Source of the DNA: DATARH01 sp963789255
Lineage (GTDB): Bacteria; Pseudomonadota; Alphaproteobacteria; ATCC43930; CGMCC-115725
Assembly (NCBI GenBank): GCA_963789255.1
Contig: CAWBJW010000004.1
Span: 186,001 to 250,000, forward strand
Reading direction: 5' to 3'
DNA: 64,000 bases
Notes under the pieces: model-generated
What the model was told of the DNA's origin: nothing
What the model saw: only the letters and a program-made list of their open reading frames with translations
The model's database searches: none
Translations under genes and position numbers: made by a program
Shown here: positions 26,640 through 34,829 of the stretch, one piece after another
How the letters are laid out: each line of letters begins with the position of its first letter
How positions within the stretch are numbered: position 1 is the stretch's first letter

Positions 26640-27020
26640 ACCGAATGTGAACTACCGAGAGCCGGCGCAGCTACTGCTGCCGCTTTGGGGCGAGACTACG
26701 AGAGAGTGATTTCGTGCAATAGGGGGGCTTGCATATATCGCGCTTGCTCATCATATGGCTTGACAATCAGCAAGCCATAATGTAGGCGGCCTCCGCCTAC
26801 ATTGCTCCGGAGGACGCACGTGACAGCGTGCGGCAGCTAGGCTATGGTGGCAAACGTGTTAACCGTTTGTCAAGGATCTGGCGAGAGAATTGGGGCTTTG
26901 AAACCAATGGGTTCCCGGCCCGCTCTGAACCGAGGGACCAACAGAGGCGAAGGAGTAGGACAGTCGGGGAATCGTAGCCCCTATTAGGGTCGCTACGGGG
27001 GGCTCGGCAAGGAGGGTGCG
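26640..27020 (+). promoter_or_regulatory. Conserved structured leader of module copy A
   Basis: This non-coding stretch aligns with 41400-41767 upstream of the second module. Conserved blocks, in order, are a short coding-like end (YRE-x-x-QL at 26650-26709), CTTGACAATC, a hairpin with TGTAGGCGG/CCGCCTACA arms (26779-26803), a GTTAAC-containing block, GGGTT-CCC-GGCCC, CTCTG/CAGAG arms, AGGAGTAGGA, and a bulged hairpin CGTAGC..GCTACG just before the ribosome site AAGGAGGG. Several paired positions change in both copies while keeping the pairing. It is probably a cis-acting RNA or operator region for the downstream gene pair. Confidence 0.6.
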
Positions 27021-27263
27021 ATGGCAGCGATAGTTACAGCAAGAGAGAGGTTGATGCGGTTATTGTTTCGTCGCAATGGAGTAACCCATCGCGACATCAA
27101 ATTCATGCGCGGCGATGACCTCGACGTTTCGCAGGATGCTTTCTGCGATGCGGCAGCGGCGACATTGCTGCGTAAGCAGACTGATCGGTTGAAGCCGATG
27201 ACCGAGTTGCCTCGCTCGAATTCGAGGACAGACATCGACAAGCTCGTCAGGACTCTGTGTTAA
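27021..27263 (+). CDS. First protein of module copy A, unknown function
   Basis: This encodes 80 residues with a strong ribosome site (CAAGGAGGG). The protein is homologous to the product of 41768-41986: both have a helical start, D-x-K-x-F/M, G-D-x-x-D-x-S, a Cys in the next helix, K-x-x-x-x-K-P and an acidic C-terminus. No known domain is recognised; size and charge would fit a small regulator or antitoxin. The stop codon lies inside a 22-base perfect palindrome. Confidence 0.6.
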   Translation: MAAIVTARERLMRLLFRRNGVTHRDIKFMRGDDLDVSQDAFCDAAAATLLRKQTDRLKPMTELPRSNSRTDIDKLVRTLC

Positions 27264-27272
27264 CACAGAGTC
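27251..27272 (+). promoter_or_regulatory. Intercistronic hairpin in module copy A
   Basis: A 22-base perfect palindrome (GACTCTGTGTT and its complement) overlaps the stop codon of the first gene and precedes the second. The second module has an unrelated-sequence hairpin at the same place (41992-42024). It is not followed by a T run, so control of translation or RNA processing is more likely than termination. Confidence 0.6.
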
Positions 27273-27290
27273 TTGACTTGGGGGGTCTGT

Positions 27291-27785
27291 TTGCATCGCG
27301 AGGAATTGGCGGCACATTTTGGTGCCGCGACCGAACTCCCCATAGAGCCAGACGATATCCGGATTAAGATCCTCGCGGCCGGCATCGTCGGACAAATCAA
27401 TTTCTATCCAGATTCGGGGCTTCCCTCCGGCATTATCCGGGGATTCATGGATCTCTACGAAGCCGAATTTCTGACGCCGCCCTTGGCTGCTGATATCTAT
27501 TTTGCGGCTGATATGGAATCCGATTGGAGCCGCCTCGTCTGGACCAAAGAAATGATGAACATTTTTGACAGCAACGACGGCGGCGAGGCCGTCGTTGCAT
27601 CCGATGAAAAGAAGGTTGCTCAACTTGTGACAGAAATGGTCACCCCACCTGATATGTATTCTTTAACGACGGTATTTGACCGCGTTGCGTTAGTGTGGGC
27701 GATCTTTCTTCTGTTTCCGAAACGCATTCGCGACAGGTTGGCGCCTGTATATGCCGCAGGCAAAATTAGGGAATTATCCCGTTGA
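27291..27785 (+). pseudogene. Second protein of module copy A, interrupted by an IS element
   Basis: Starts at TTG 27291 (TTG 27273 is also in frame). The intact protein is homologous to 42050-42703. Shared features are a TKEMMNIFDS motif, reminiscent of the HExxH helix of ImmA/IrrE-type peptidases but without the catalytic residues, and ALVWAIFLLFPKRIRDR. An insertion at 27769 replaces the last 35 residues with RELSR and a stop. Removing the element and one 8-base target copy joins AAGKI to TIDEIASLAEIPSRYIQWAM at 30009 and restores the frame to a stop at 30112. A role in regulation or defence is speculative. Confidence 0.7.
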
Positions 27786-27792
27786 CAAAGCA
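27769..27792 (+). repeat. Left terminal inverted repeat
   Basis: Twenty-four bases starting GGGAATTATCCCGTTGACAA, identical to the complement of 29977-30000. It contains the stop codon that truncates the interrupted gene. Confidence 0.9.
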
Positions 27793-27801
27793 TCGTCTGG
27801 T

Positions 27802-28053
27802 ATGGCACAAGCTCCAAGCGAACGCGACGACCCTCTTGGAATGTGGAAAGGAGGCTCTACACAGACGGCCATGGATGCATCCGGTCGTCTGCGCGGCGTC
27901 TGGACTCCTGATGGCATGAACCCCGCCGCAATCCTTGCCGGGGCAGCGATCCTGAAGGATCAATTTGAGATTGGTGAATACACTGCTCGCTCTATCGCTA
28001 AGAGCGTGTGGAAAGCTATGGTTTCTGCAACGACAAAATCCTCTCAGTCCTGA
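27802..28053 (+). CDS. Passenger ORF 1 of the IS element, unknown function
   Basis: This encodes 83 residues from an ATG just inside the left repeat. The middle has MDASGRLRGVWTPDGMNPAAI and the C-terminus is a short helix (ARSIAKSVWKAMVSA). No family is recognised. It has no clear ribosome site. A stretch of about 200 AT-rich bases without a gene follows (28054-28255). Confidence 0.35.
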   Translation: MAQAPSERDDPLGMWKGGSTQTAMDASGRLRGVWTPDGMNPAAILAGAAILKDQFEIGEYTARSIAKSVWKAMVSATTKSSQS

Positions 28054-28255
28054 AATTTATAATTTCTGCTGAAAGGTAAAATAGTTTTTGTTCCAATTCG
28101 GTTAGCGTCTTACCGATGTACATACGCCGGAAGGTTGTCGGGCCCATATTTCTTGTGATTGTAATAAGCTGGGACAAGACAGTACTTAAAATTATAATCT
28201 GTCTGTTTATATCGGTTCGGCACGGCCCAATGCATTGGTCTTACGATGCCGTGCG

Positions 28256-28567
28256 CTACATCGTTTCGCCGATCTGAAAAATGGCGGAAATAATCTGACG
28301 GAATTCGCTTTCAAGTGTTTGATCACGAAGCCACTTTTCTGCCATGTCTTCGACGGTCTTGGCACGATCAGTGAAGATGCGTCCCTTACCGTATTCCCGT
28401 GTGGCCTCTGAATTGTCAGCACGCCCGGTAAACAGGGCATAGAGAACGCTTAACTCAAGCTCGATTGACTCCCATTGTGAGAGGACGCGACCGACGCCGG
28501 CAAACGTGGTATCCCTGTCATCGTCCCCATGATCGGGGAGCGGCGGAATATCCCATGTGTTTGCCAT
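28256..28567 (-). CDS. Passenger ORF 2 of the IS element, helical protein
   Basis: This encodes 103 residues on the minus strand. After an acidic start (LPDHGDDDRDT) the protein is helical: FAGVGRVLSQWESIELELSVLYALFTG and TVEDMAEKWLRDQTLESEFRQII. This pattern resembles small bacterial proteins of unknown function with a Q-W-x-x-I-E-x-x-L-S motif. It is divergently arranged with the next ORF. Confidence 0.5.
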   Translation of the reverse strand: MANTWDIPPLPDHGDDDRDTTFAGVGRVLSQWESIELELSVLYALFTGRADNSEATREYGKGRIFTDRAKTVEDMAEKWLRDQTLESEFRQIISAIFQIGETM

Positions 28568-28614
28568 AGCGAAACCCGTCCAATGAGAGAAGCGAATTTA
28601 CTTGAAATCGCGCC

Positions 28615-28980
28615 ATGACGCTCGGCGAAAAAATCCTGGTGTCAATCTCGGCGGCTGGGATCGCCATCGCCGGAATCGTCTGGCTGCTCGGCGCACCGGG
28701 CCGCGCGGATGACGAGGCGATCGGGAAAGCGGTTGCCTGCACGATGGAGATCACCGCCGATGGTGACTTTGCGCATAACCAGAATTCCACCACCGCGCCG
28801 TTGGATTATGGGCAGCAGATCGCGGCACGCAGCTACGGCGAGCGGCTGTATCGGCAAGTGCTGGCGGACTTGGAGGCGAAGGGCTACGCGGCTTCCCAGT
28901 CGCGTGCTACCCTTGTTGCTCGGGCGTGCCATAATGCGATCAACGCTGACCCCGCGCCGCTGCCCTTGGTGACGAAGTGA
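28615..28980 (+). CDS. Passenger ORF 3, membrane-anchored protein
   Basis: This encodes 121 residues. An N-terminal hydrophobic segment (ILVSISAAGIAIAGIVWLLGA) acts as anchor or signal; the rest is soluble and helical with two cysteines (AVACTMEI, ARACHNAIN). No domain is recognised. Divergent from ORF 2 with 47 bases between starts, so the two may share a control region. Confidence 0.5.
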   Translation: MTLGEKILVSISAAGIAIAGIVWLLGAPGRADDEAIGKAVACTMEITADGDFAHNQNSTTAPLDYGQQIAARSYGERLYRQVLADLEAKGYAASQSRATLVARACHNAINADPAPLPLVTK

Positions 28981-29001
28981 TCTTCGTGTTAGGGTGAGCG
29001 C

Positions 29002-29175
29002 ATGAAGAACGCGAAACCCGCTACCGCCCCCGAAACGCCCGACATCTACCCCGACGCATGGGAGCGATTTGAGAAGGCGGTTGACAAGGTGATGGACGCA
29101 CCGCGGAAACCGTTAGCCAAATCGGCGCGCCAGAAGCCAGCGAAGAAAGCGGATAGGCAAGCGCAAAATGGATGA
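29002..29175 (+). CDS. Passenger ORF 4, small basic protein
   Basis: This encodes 57 residues. IYPDAWERFEKAVDKVMDAPRKPL is followed by a Lys/Arg/Ala-rich tail. Small proteins with a DAWERFE motif are often seen next to IS1595-type transposases, which fits its place here; the function is not known. Its stop overlaps the next start by eight bases. Confidence 0.5.
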   Translation: MKNAKPATAPETPDIYPDAWERFEKAVDKVMDAPRKPLAKSARQKPAKKADRQAQNG

Positions 29176-29389
29176 CGCCACCCTTTACCGAGCGCTTGGT
29201 ATCGCAGTCGCGCTTTTCCAAAAAACACCCGTCCCCGAAATTGAAAAAACGGCGGAAGTGATAGGTGACTTTATGCGCCGGGTCATCAAAAAGATGGAAG
29301 CCGATGACTCTCATGTACGAAGCGCGGTTGACCTGAGTAACGATGATCGGGCGCAGCGAAGCGGCGCTCACATGCGGGACATGGAATGA
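29168..29389 (+). CDS. Passenger ORF 5, overlapping the transposase remnant
   Basis: This encodes 73 residues, coupled to ORF 4. The first 45 residues are helical (LYRALGIAVALFQKTPVPEIEKTAEVIGDF is the whole region; only the helix pattern is informative). The last 25 residues are antisense to the transposase coding sequence, so this ORF was probably longer before it was joined to the transposase fragment near 29315. Confidence 0.4.
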   Translation: MDDATLYRALGIAVALFQKTPVPEIEKTAEVIGDFMRRVIKKMEADDSHVRSAVDLSNDDRAQRSGAHMRDME

Positions 29390-29932
29390 GCGAACCGATC
29401 CGTCGCGTTCGACCAAAGCCAGCACCGGCGCTTTGTCGATAGGACCGCGCGCGCCATCGGTGCGTCGCTTGGGCTTGTGCTTGTTGGCCTCTTTGCCGCC
29501 CACGTAGGTTTCGTCAATCTCGACAACCTTGTTCTTGCCGCCGAGGCCGCCCGGCAGAGTGCCTTCGCGCATCGCCTCGCGGATGCGGTGCATCATGAAC
29601 CACGCGGTCTTGTAACTGCCGCCCATCATGCGGTGCATCTGGAGCGCCGACATGCCTTTCTTGCTGCTGTTGAGCAGGTAGATCGCCATCAGCCACTTGG
29701 TCAGCGGGATTTTCGATCGCTCGCAGACAGTGTTGACGGTGACGGTGAATTGCTCGCGGCAGGAATTGCATTGGAACACGCCCGGACGGTGCGCCTTCCC
29801 ATGCAGCCGGGTGACGCGTTCGACTTCGCCGCAATGCGGGCAGAACGGACCATTCGGCCAAACCCGTGCCTCAAGCCACTCGCGGGCCTTTGCTTCGTCT
29901 TGAAAGATCGGGTTTTGCAGGTGGCTTGACAT
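29315..29932 (-). pseudogene. IS1595-family transposase, C-terminally truncated
   Basis: From the ATG at 29932 the protein has a zinc ribbon (CPHCGEVERV, CNSCREQF), the HTH-like region TVFERSK-type (here TVCERSKIPLTKW), MGGSYKTAWFMMHRIREAM and the first DDE motif region VVEIDETYVGG. Family similarity ends at QVNRAS, near 29315. The open frame continues to 29021 with unrelated residues antisense to the passenger ORFs. The C-terminal catalytic part (HTNTIEG and following) is lost, so it should be inactive. Confidence 0.85.
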
Positions 29933-29976
29933 TGCCGCGTCTCCGGTTCGATGCTGCGATTGTATCGATAGGCCGG

Positions 29977-30000
29977 TGCTTTGTCAACGGGATAATTCCC
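29977..30000 (-). repeat. Right terminal inverted repeat
   Basis: The exact reverse complement of the left repeat, 45 bases upstream of the transposase start. It is followed by CAAAATTA at 30001-30008, the second copy of the target duplication. Confidence 0.9.
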
Positions 30001-30008
30001 CAAAATTA

Positions 30009-30112
30009 CGATTGATGAAATAGCCTCGCTTGCGGAAATTCCCTCCCGATACATCCAATGGGCGATGAGCGACAGCTATATCAGGGCTTATGAGATCCTG
30101 ATGAAGAAGTAA
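30009..30112 (+). pseudogene. Detached 3' end of the interrupted module A second gene
   Basis: Joined to 27768 this restores the frame IDEIASLAEIPSRYIQWAMSD to a TAA at 30110-30112. The segment aligns with ELAQAAAIPDRYVRGGMTAS of the second module. An AT-richer base composition than the following chromosomal genes supports its link with the module. Confidence 0.75.
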
Positions 30113-30135
30113 ACTCGCGCGGATCATCCTAGGCG

Positions 30136-30945
30136 CTATCGGGCGCCCATGCCCCAGGCGATGGCGTTGCGCAGCAGTGTAATGAACGCGTCGGTTTCCC
30201 ACGGGCCGCGAAAAATGGGCGGCGTCGTGTCCGCGGGGTCGGGGGTCCGGGCCGCGCGGATGGCCGGGTTGTGGCAATGGCCGAGGGCAAAATAGGTCAC
30301 GCCGCCGTTGCCGACCGCGCTTGTATAGCCGAGCACGCGGGTCCGGCCGTCGGGTTGCAGGGAGGTGTCCGACGCGTAGAGACCGCTGGTCGCCGATGCG
30401 GCGCTCGGGCCGTACTCCGCGGTCAGCAACATCTGCGTCGAACCGGGATCTTGCAGCTCGATGAAGTACGGTTCGTCCTCGACGACGAAGGATTTGTCGA
30501 GTCCCCGGGTCAGAGGGGAATCGGCGGCGCTCACCTCGACGCGGATCTCGCGGATCGGCGGATGGGTCAAAAAGCGGCTCCCGAGCAGGGCGTGGTGCTC
30601 GGTCTTGATGGTGCGGCGCATGCGCATGCCCTCCACCCGCTCGGCGCGGCCGCCGCTGGTGCCATGCAGGCCGAGCCAGCTTCCGCCCGCTTCCAGCCAG
30701 TCTTGGATGGCGCGGCACTGTGTGGCGTCGGGGTAGGGGCCGGCCACGTAGGTGATCAGCAGCCGGCTGACCGGCAGCCATTTCTCGATGTCGGCGAAGT
30801 CGTTGGCGACCGAAGCCGGAATGTCCCGTTCGGCCAGGAGCCCCAAGAGCCGCAGGCGGGCATAGTCATGATCGTGCCCGCCCATCGAACCAGGCGGAAA
30901 ACCGCCGGCAATCAGATGCGCGCGGGCGGGCTTCGTCTCGGTCAT
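30136..30945 (-). CDS. ThuA-domain protein
   Basis: This encodes 269 residues. LIAGGFPPGSMGGHDHDYAR at the start, LLITYVAG, AGGSWLGLHGTSGG and TYFALGHCHN are the class-I glutamine-amidotransferase-like motifs of the ThuA family. Related proteins are associated with trehalose or other sugar use, but the chemistry is not established. It is the first ordinary-composition gene after the prophage and module A, transcribed towards them. The ATG has a purine-rich site (AGGGGATCCG). Confidence 0.75.
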   Translation of the reverse strand: MTETKPARAHLIAGGFPPGSMGGHDHDYARLRLLGLLAERDIPASVANDFADIEKWLPVSRLLITYVAGPYPDATQCRAIQDWLEAGGSWLGLHGTSGGRAERVEGMRMRRTIKTEHHALLGSRFLTHPPIREIRVEVSAADSPLTRGLDKSFVVEDEPYFIELQDPGSTQMLLTAEYGPSAASATSGLYASDTSLQPDGRTRVLGYTSAVGNGGVTYFALGHCHNPAIRAARTPDPADTTPPIFRGPWETDAFITLLRNAIAWGMGAR

Positions 30946-31086
30946 CGGATCCCCTCGCTTCGTGTTCGGCGCCTAAGCCCGGCACGTTACGACAACAGCG
31001 TTGACTCTCGAAACCTCGAACTTGGCCGGCTGCCTCCGCGCGTATCCAGTATAATCTGCGCGCAGCAAGCGGAGGAAAAGCCCGTC

Positions 31087-32061
31087 ATGAAGGTCGGTCT
31101 GTTCATCAACACGCAGTTCCCCGAGGGCTTCAGTCTCGCGCAATGCGTCCCGGAGATGGTCGCGCAGGTGCGCGCGGCGCGTGATGCCGGATTTGCCTCC
31201 CTCTGGTTCCCGCATCATTGGCTGACTCACCCGATGCAGATGCTGCAGATCACGCCTGTCATGGGCTATGTTGCAGCCCACGCGCAGGGCATGACGATCG
31301 GCCCGAACATCCTGATCCTGCCGCCGCTCAACCCGGTGCACGTGGCCGAGGAAGCCGCGACGCTCGATTTGTTGACCGGCGGCAACTACATCCTCGGCGT
31401 CGGCCTCGGCTACCGCCAGCCGGAGTTCGACGCCTTCAGGATCAGCCTCAGCGAGCGCGCGCCGCGCTTCAACGAGGCGATCCTCCTGATGCGCCGGCTG
31501 TGGACCGAGGAGCGGGTGAGCCACCAGGGCCGGTTCTACACGGTCAACGATTCCGGCATCGGCGTGAAGCCGGTGCGCCCGGGCGGACCGCCGGTCTACA
31601 TCGCCGCGCAGGCCGACGTGTCGGTGAGGCGCGCGGCACGGATCGGCGACGCCTGGCTCATCGTGAACAGCAGCGGGCTCGGCAAGGTGATGCCGCTGAT
31701 GCAAACCTATCGTGCCGCGCTGAGGGAATATGGCCGGACGCCGCTGGAGTTCCCGATCACCGTCGAATGCTACGTCGGCGCACGCCATGCGACAGCGCAT
31801 GAGGAATGCCGCTTGCCGCTCGAATACAAGTACAACGCCTATGCCGCATGGGGGCTGGAGGACCGCACCTCGGTGCCGTTCGAGGATTTCGCCCGCGACC
31901 GCTTCATCATCGGCGACAAGGTCTCGGTGAAGGAGGAGATCGCGCGCTACCGCGAGCTTCTGGGTGTCGATCATTTCATCATGCGCGTGCAATGGCCGGG
32001 GCTGCCGCAGGAGCAGGTGCTGAACTCGATCCGGCGGCTCGGCGAGATTTTCGCGTCGTAA
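31087..32061 (+). CDS. Luciferase-like flavin-dependent oxidoreductase
   Basis: This encodes 324 residues with a ribosome site GGAGGAAAAGCCCGTC. The TIM-barrel signatures of the LLM class are present: LWFPHHWLTHP, IGPNILILPPLNPVHVAEEAATLD, GGNYILGVGLGYRQPEFDAF and RDRFIIGDKVSVKEEIARY. These enzymes use reduced flavin (often F420 or FMN) to oxidise varied substrates; the substrate here is not evident. It converges on a second LLM gene nine bases away, which suggests a linked catabolic function. Confidence 0.8.
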   Translation: MKVGLFINTQFPEGFSLAQCVPEMVAQVRAARDAGFASLWFPHHWLTHPMQMLQITPVMGYVAAHAQGMTIGPNILILPPLNPVHVAEEAATLDLLTGGNYILGVGLGYRQPEFDAFRISLSERAPRFNEAILLMRRLWTEERVSHQGRFYTVNDSGIGVKPVRPGGPPVYIAAQADVSVRRAARIGDAWLIVNSSGLGKVMPLMQTYRAALREYGRTPLEFPITVECYVGARHATAHEECRLPLEYKYNAYAAWGLEDRTSVPFEDFARDRFIIGDKVSVKEEIARYRELLGVDHFIMRVQWPGLPQEQVLNSIRRLGEIFAS

Positions 32062-32069
32062 GGGGCGGC

Positions 32070-33200
32070 TCAAACCTTTTCGCGCAGCCCCAATCGCGCC
32101 AGGCGCGGCAGTACCTCGGCGCAAAAATACGGCAGCTCTTCCAGATAGTTGACGAATGAGACCGCGATCCCGGTGAGCCCGGCCGCCGTGAGCTGCGCCA
32201 TCTCCTGCGCCACGGTGTCGGGGTCGCCGATCAGCGGCAGCCCGCCCATGCCGTTCGCCTGGTGATTGCGCAGGCGCCGAAACTCCTCCGGCCCGTGCGT
32301 CTGGGGGGTGATGTTCCGCATCGCCAGGATATTGTTGACCGCCGGCCAATCGGCATTGTCGACGATACAATGGCGGTAATAATCCTCGGCCTCTCGGGCG
32401 GTGGGCCGGCAGGTGACGACGCCCACGGTATAGACGTTCGATCTCCCTTCCGCCCTGCCGCGCCAATGCCCGCACGTTCTTCACATGGCCGGCGGTCTCC
32501 TCGAACGAGATGCCGTTCGATATGTTCGAGAACAGCGCGTCGCAGTTGCGGATGGCGAAGGCCTGGCCGGTCGTCGATGCGCCGGCGTTCATGATCAATG
32601 GGCGGGTCCCGCCATAGGGTTTGGGTTTGGCCGCGCCCCCCTGAGCTTGATGAACCGCCCATCGAAGTCGAAATCTTCCCGCGGCGACCAGGCCAGCTTG
32701 ATCGCGTCGAGCCATTCCTGGGCGTATTCGTAGCGGGTCGCGTGATCGCGCAGGGTGGCGCCGAACATCTCGAATTCGCCTTCGTTCCAGCCGCACACGA
32801 CGTTCAAGCCGAAGCGGCCCTCGCCGATGTGATCGGCGGTGACGAATTCCTTGGCGGCGATCAACGGCGGGATCAGCGCCGCATGGACCGTTCCGAACAC
32901 GGTCAGCCGCCGGGTTTTGGCTAAGAGACCGCAGGCCCAGGTCACGGTCTCGAAGGTCGCGCCCTGGTAATCGGTGTCGCCGCCATAGCCCTTCCAGCGG
33001 CCGATCGGCAACATGAACTCGATGCCGGCCTCATCGGCCATCTGCGCCAGAAGCAGGCAATCCGGCCAACTCCCCGACCAGCGTTCCGGCACCAGCGTGA
33101 CGGCCCGGCCGGAGGAGCAGTTCGCGCCGAACAACCCCAGCTTCAGCTTGTTCGCGCTCCCCATCGCGGCGCGCTGGCGATTGTCGTTCATGCCGTCCAT
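32070..33200 (-). pseudogene. Luciferase-like monooxygenase, two frameshifts
   Basis: Part 1 (NKLKLGLFGANCSSG, ADEAGIEFMLPIGRWKGYGGD, RFGLNVVCGWNEGEFEMFG) is a RutA/alkanesulfonate-monooxygenase-type LLM enzyme. Near 32640 one base is missing, and the frame continues as KPKPYGGTRPLIMNAGAST. Near 32430 one base is extra, and it continues as TVGVVTCRPTAREAEDYYRH to LREKV at 32070. All family segments are present, so the gene was recently intact or the assembly is wrong. The start at 33200 or 33191 is equally possible. Confidence 0.75.
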
Positions 33201-33259
33201 GGCTGCCTCGCGCCGACTAACCCGATTGAGTGCGGCCATCCGTCGATCGTTGGCAGCTT

Positions 33260-33613
33260 CTAGGGGTTCGGATACAGGCGGGCTTTGATTGCCTCCAGTT
33301 GGGCAATCGCGTCGCGGTTGACGATCCGGGTGAACCGCGGCACCTTTTTCCCCTTCCACTCGGCCGGTTCAAAAAACATGCGCAACGGCCGCAGGTCGAA
33401 GAGTCCGCCATTCCGGTAGGCATAGGCCTCCTCGTATAACGGCCGGTATACTTGCATGAACGCGTCTTCGGTTCGGCAATTATCTTCGGTATGGTGGCCG
33501 ACGCCATAAATATAATAGGCATAGTTGTTCAGCGGCCCGTCCGGGTCATGTTTGAAGTGATAATAATATCCCGGCTCGGGCAGCTTCTTAGGGGGTGGTA
33601 TGTCGTACGCCAT
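33260..33613 (-). CDS. DUF1653-like protein
   Basis: This encodes 117 residues. GYYYHFKHDPDGPLNNYAYYI, VGHHTEDN, VYRPLYEEA and LRPLRMFFE followed by KKVPRF match the DUF1653 pattern (a small beta-rich domain of unknown function, here longer than usual at the N-terminus). No pathway can be inferred; it lies between the LLM enzyme and a BNR-repeat protein. Confidence 0.65.
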   Translation of the reverse strand: MAYDIPPPKKLPEPGYYYHFKHDPDGPLNNYAYYIYGVGHHTEDNCRTEDAFMQVYRPLYEEAYAYRNGGLFDLRPLRMFFEPAEWKGKKVPRFTRIVNRDAIAQLEAIKARLYPNP

Positions 33614-33735
33614 AGCGTCGTCTCCGACTCGATAACCGACACGGCAAAGCCTTGCCGAACTCCGCAGGAATCGCCAAGCTCGACGACAAGCGGCCGTGCG
33701 AGGCCGCCAATAACCGGCGAGAGGCGCGCGATCTC

Positions 33736-34770
33736 ATGGCGGAGCAATCATCCTACCTGTATCTCGGCCTGGCGGGCGAGACCGGGCGCGGCCGGGTCGT
33801 GCATTCCGGGTTGTTCCGCATGGCCGACGGCAGCGGCGAGTGGCAGGCGTTGGAGCGCGGCCTGCCCGAAATGCCGGCGGTGCGCGCCCTGGCGGTGCAC
33901 CCGCAAAGGCCCGAAATCATCTACGCCGGCACCCAATCCGGGCCCTATCGCAGCGCCGACCGCGGCGAGCACTGGGAGAAGGTCGAGATGCCCGACCACG
34001 GCCTGCCGGTGTGGTCCATCCTGTTCCACCCGCATGATCCCGAAATGATCCTGGTCGGGACGGAAAACTGCGAGATCTACCGCAGCGACGATGCCGGCGA
34101 ACATTGGACCCGGCTGCCGGTCAGCGTGCGCTTTCCGGAGATCACCACCGCGCCCGGCGCCAACCCGGCGAAGCGCGTCTTGATGATGGACGCCAGCGCC
34201 GCCGAACCCGATCACCTCTACGGCGCGATCGAGGTCGGCGGCACGATCCGCTCAACGGACGGCGGCGAGCATTGGGAAAACCTCAGCCACGGCCAGTATC
34301 TCAATGACGACTACGTCAACATGCACGGCGTCCTGGCGAGTCGCTGGCGGCCGGGCACGGTCATTGGCATCGCCCGCGCCGGCATGTTCCGCAGCGCCGA
34401 TGGCGGCGACCATTGGGAGCACGTACCCCTGGAGCCGATGAACCCAAAGGGGCACATCTATTGCCGCGACATTCGCGAGGTGCCGGGCAACCCGCGCCAT
34501 CTGTGGGTGGCGGCGGGAGCCGGCTTCCAGAGCGAGGCCGGCTCATTGCTGCACAGCCGCGACGGCGGCGACAGCTGGAGCCGGGTCGATCTCGGCATGC
34601 CGGTGCCGCACACGATGTTCTGTCTCGCCTTCGACGAGCGGCAGCCCTCGCGGATGTCGTGCGCCACCAATGGCGGCGAGGTCTACACCAGCCTCGACGC
34701 CGGCGAAACCTGGACTGCGCAGCCGCCGCCTCCGGGGGGCACGCAGGTCTATGCGCTCGCGCGGGGGTGA
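33736..34770 (+). CDS. BNR/sialidase-type beta-propeller protein
   Basis: This encodes 344 residues. Asp-box repeats occur at regular spacing: YRSADRGEHWEKV, YRSDDAGEHWTRL, RSTDGGEHWENL, FRSADGGDHWEHV, HSRDGGDSWSRV and YTSLDAGETWTA, one per propeller blade. Such proteins are annotated as glycosyl hydrolases or WD40/YVTN-like scaffolds, but no catalytic sialidase residues are identified here. No signal peptide is visible from the ATG at 33736. It probably belongs with the neighbouring oxidoreductase genes. Confidence 0.75.
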   Translation: MAEQSSYLYLGLAGETGRGRVVHSGLFRMADGSGEWQALERGLPEMPAVRALAVHPQRPEIIYAGTQSGPYRSADRGEHWEKVEMPDHGLPVWSILFHPHDPEMILVGTENCEIYRSDDAGEHWTRLPVSVRFPEITTAPGANPAKRVLMMDASAAEPDHLYGAIEVGGTIRSTDGGEHWENLSHGQYLNDDYVNMHGVLASRWRPGTVIGIARAGMFRSADGGDHWEHVPLEPMNPKGHIYCRDIREVPGNPRHLWVAAGAGFQSEAGSLLHSRDGGDSWSRVDLGMPVPHTMFCLAFDERQPSRMSCATNGGEVYTSLDAGETWTAQPPPPGGTQVYALARG

Positions 34771-34829
34771 GTCGCGTAATCGCCCAAATCCGGCGAAGCC
34801 GGTAGCTCCCCTGCTGCTGAGAGGTTGCT

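Larger units (their letters stand above)
27769..30000. mobile_element. IS1595-type element with passenger genes
   Basis: Perfect 24-base terminal inverted repeats lie at 27769-27792 and 29977-30000 (GGGAATTATCCCGTTGACAA at each outer end). The 8-base target copy CAAAATTA is present on both sides (27761-27768 and 30001-30008), so the 2232-bp unit moved as one piece. It carries the N-terminal two thirds of an IS1595-family transposase on the minus strand plus five small ORFs. Its internal DNA is less GC-rich than the flanks. The transposase lacks its C-terminal catalytic part, so movement probably used an enzyme supplied in trans. Confidence 0.9.

Noticed and set aside
26760..26790. TTGACA at 26760 and 41546 as a -35 box with a -10 box 17 bases downstream
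   Set aside because: The spacing is the same in both copies, but the sequence at the -10 position is TAGGCG, a poor match that lies within the hairpin arm. The block is conserved, but a sigma-70 promoter cannot be claimed.
29021..29314. Remaining part of the minus-strand transposase frame
   Set aside because: These residues are antisense to passenger ORFs and have no similarity to the transposase family. They only prolong the frame after the truncation.
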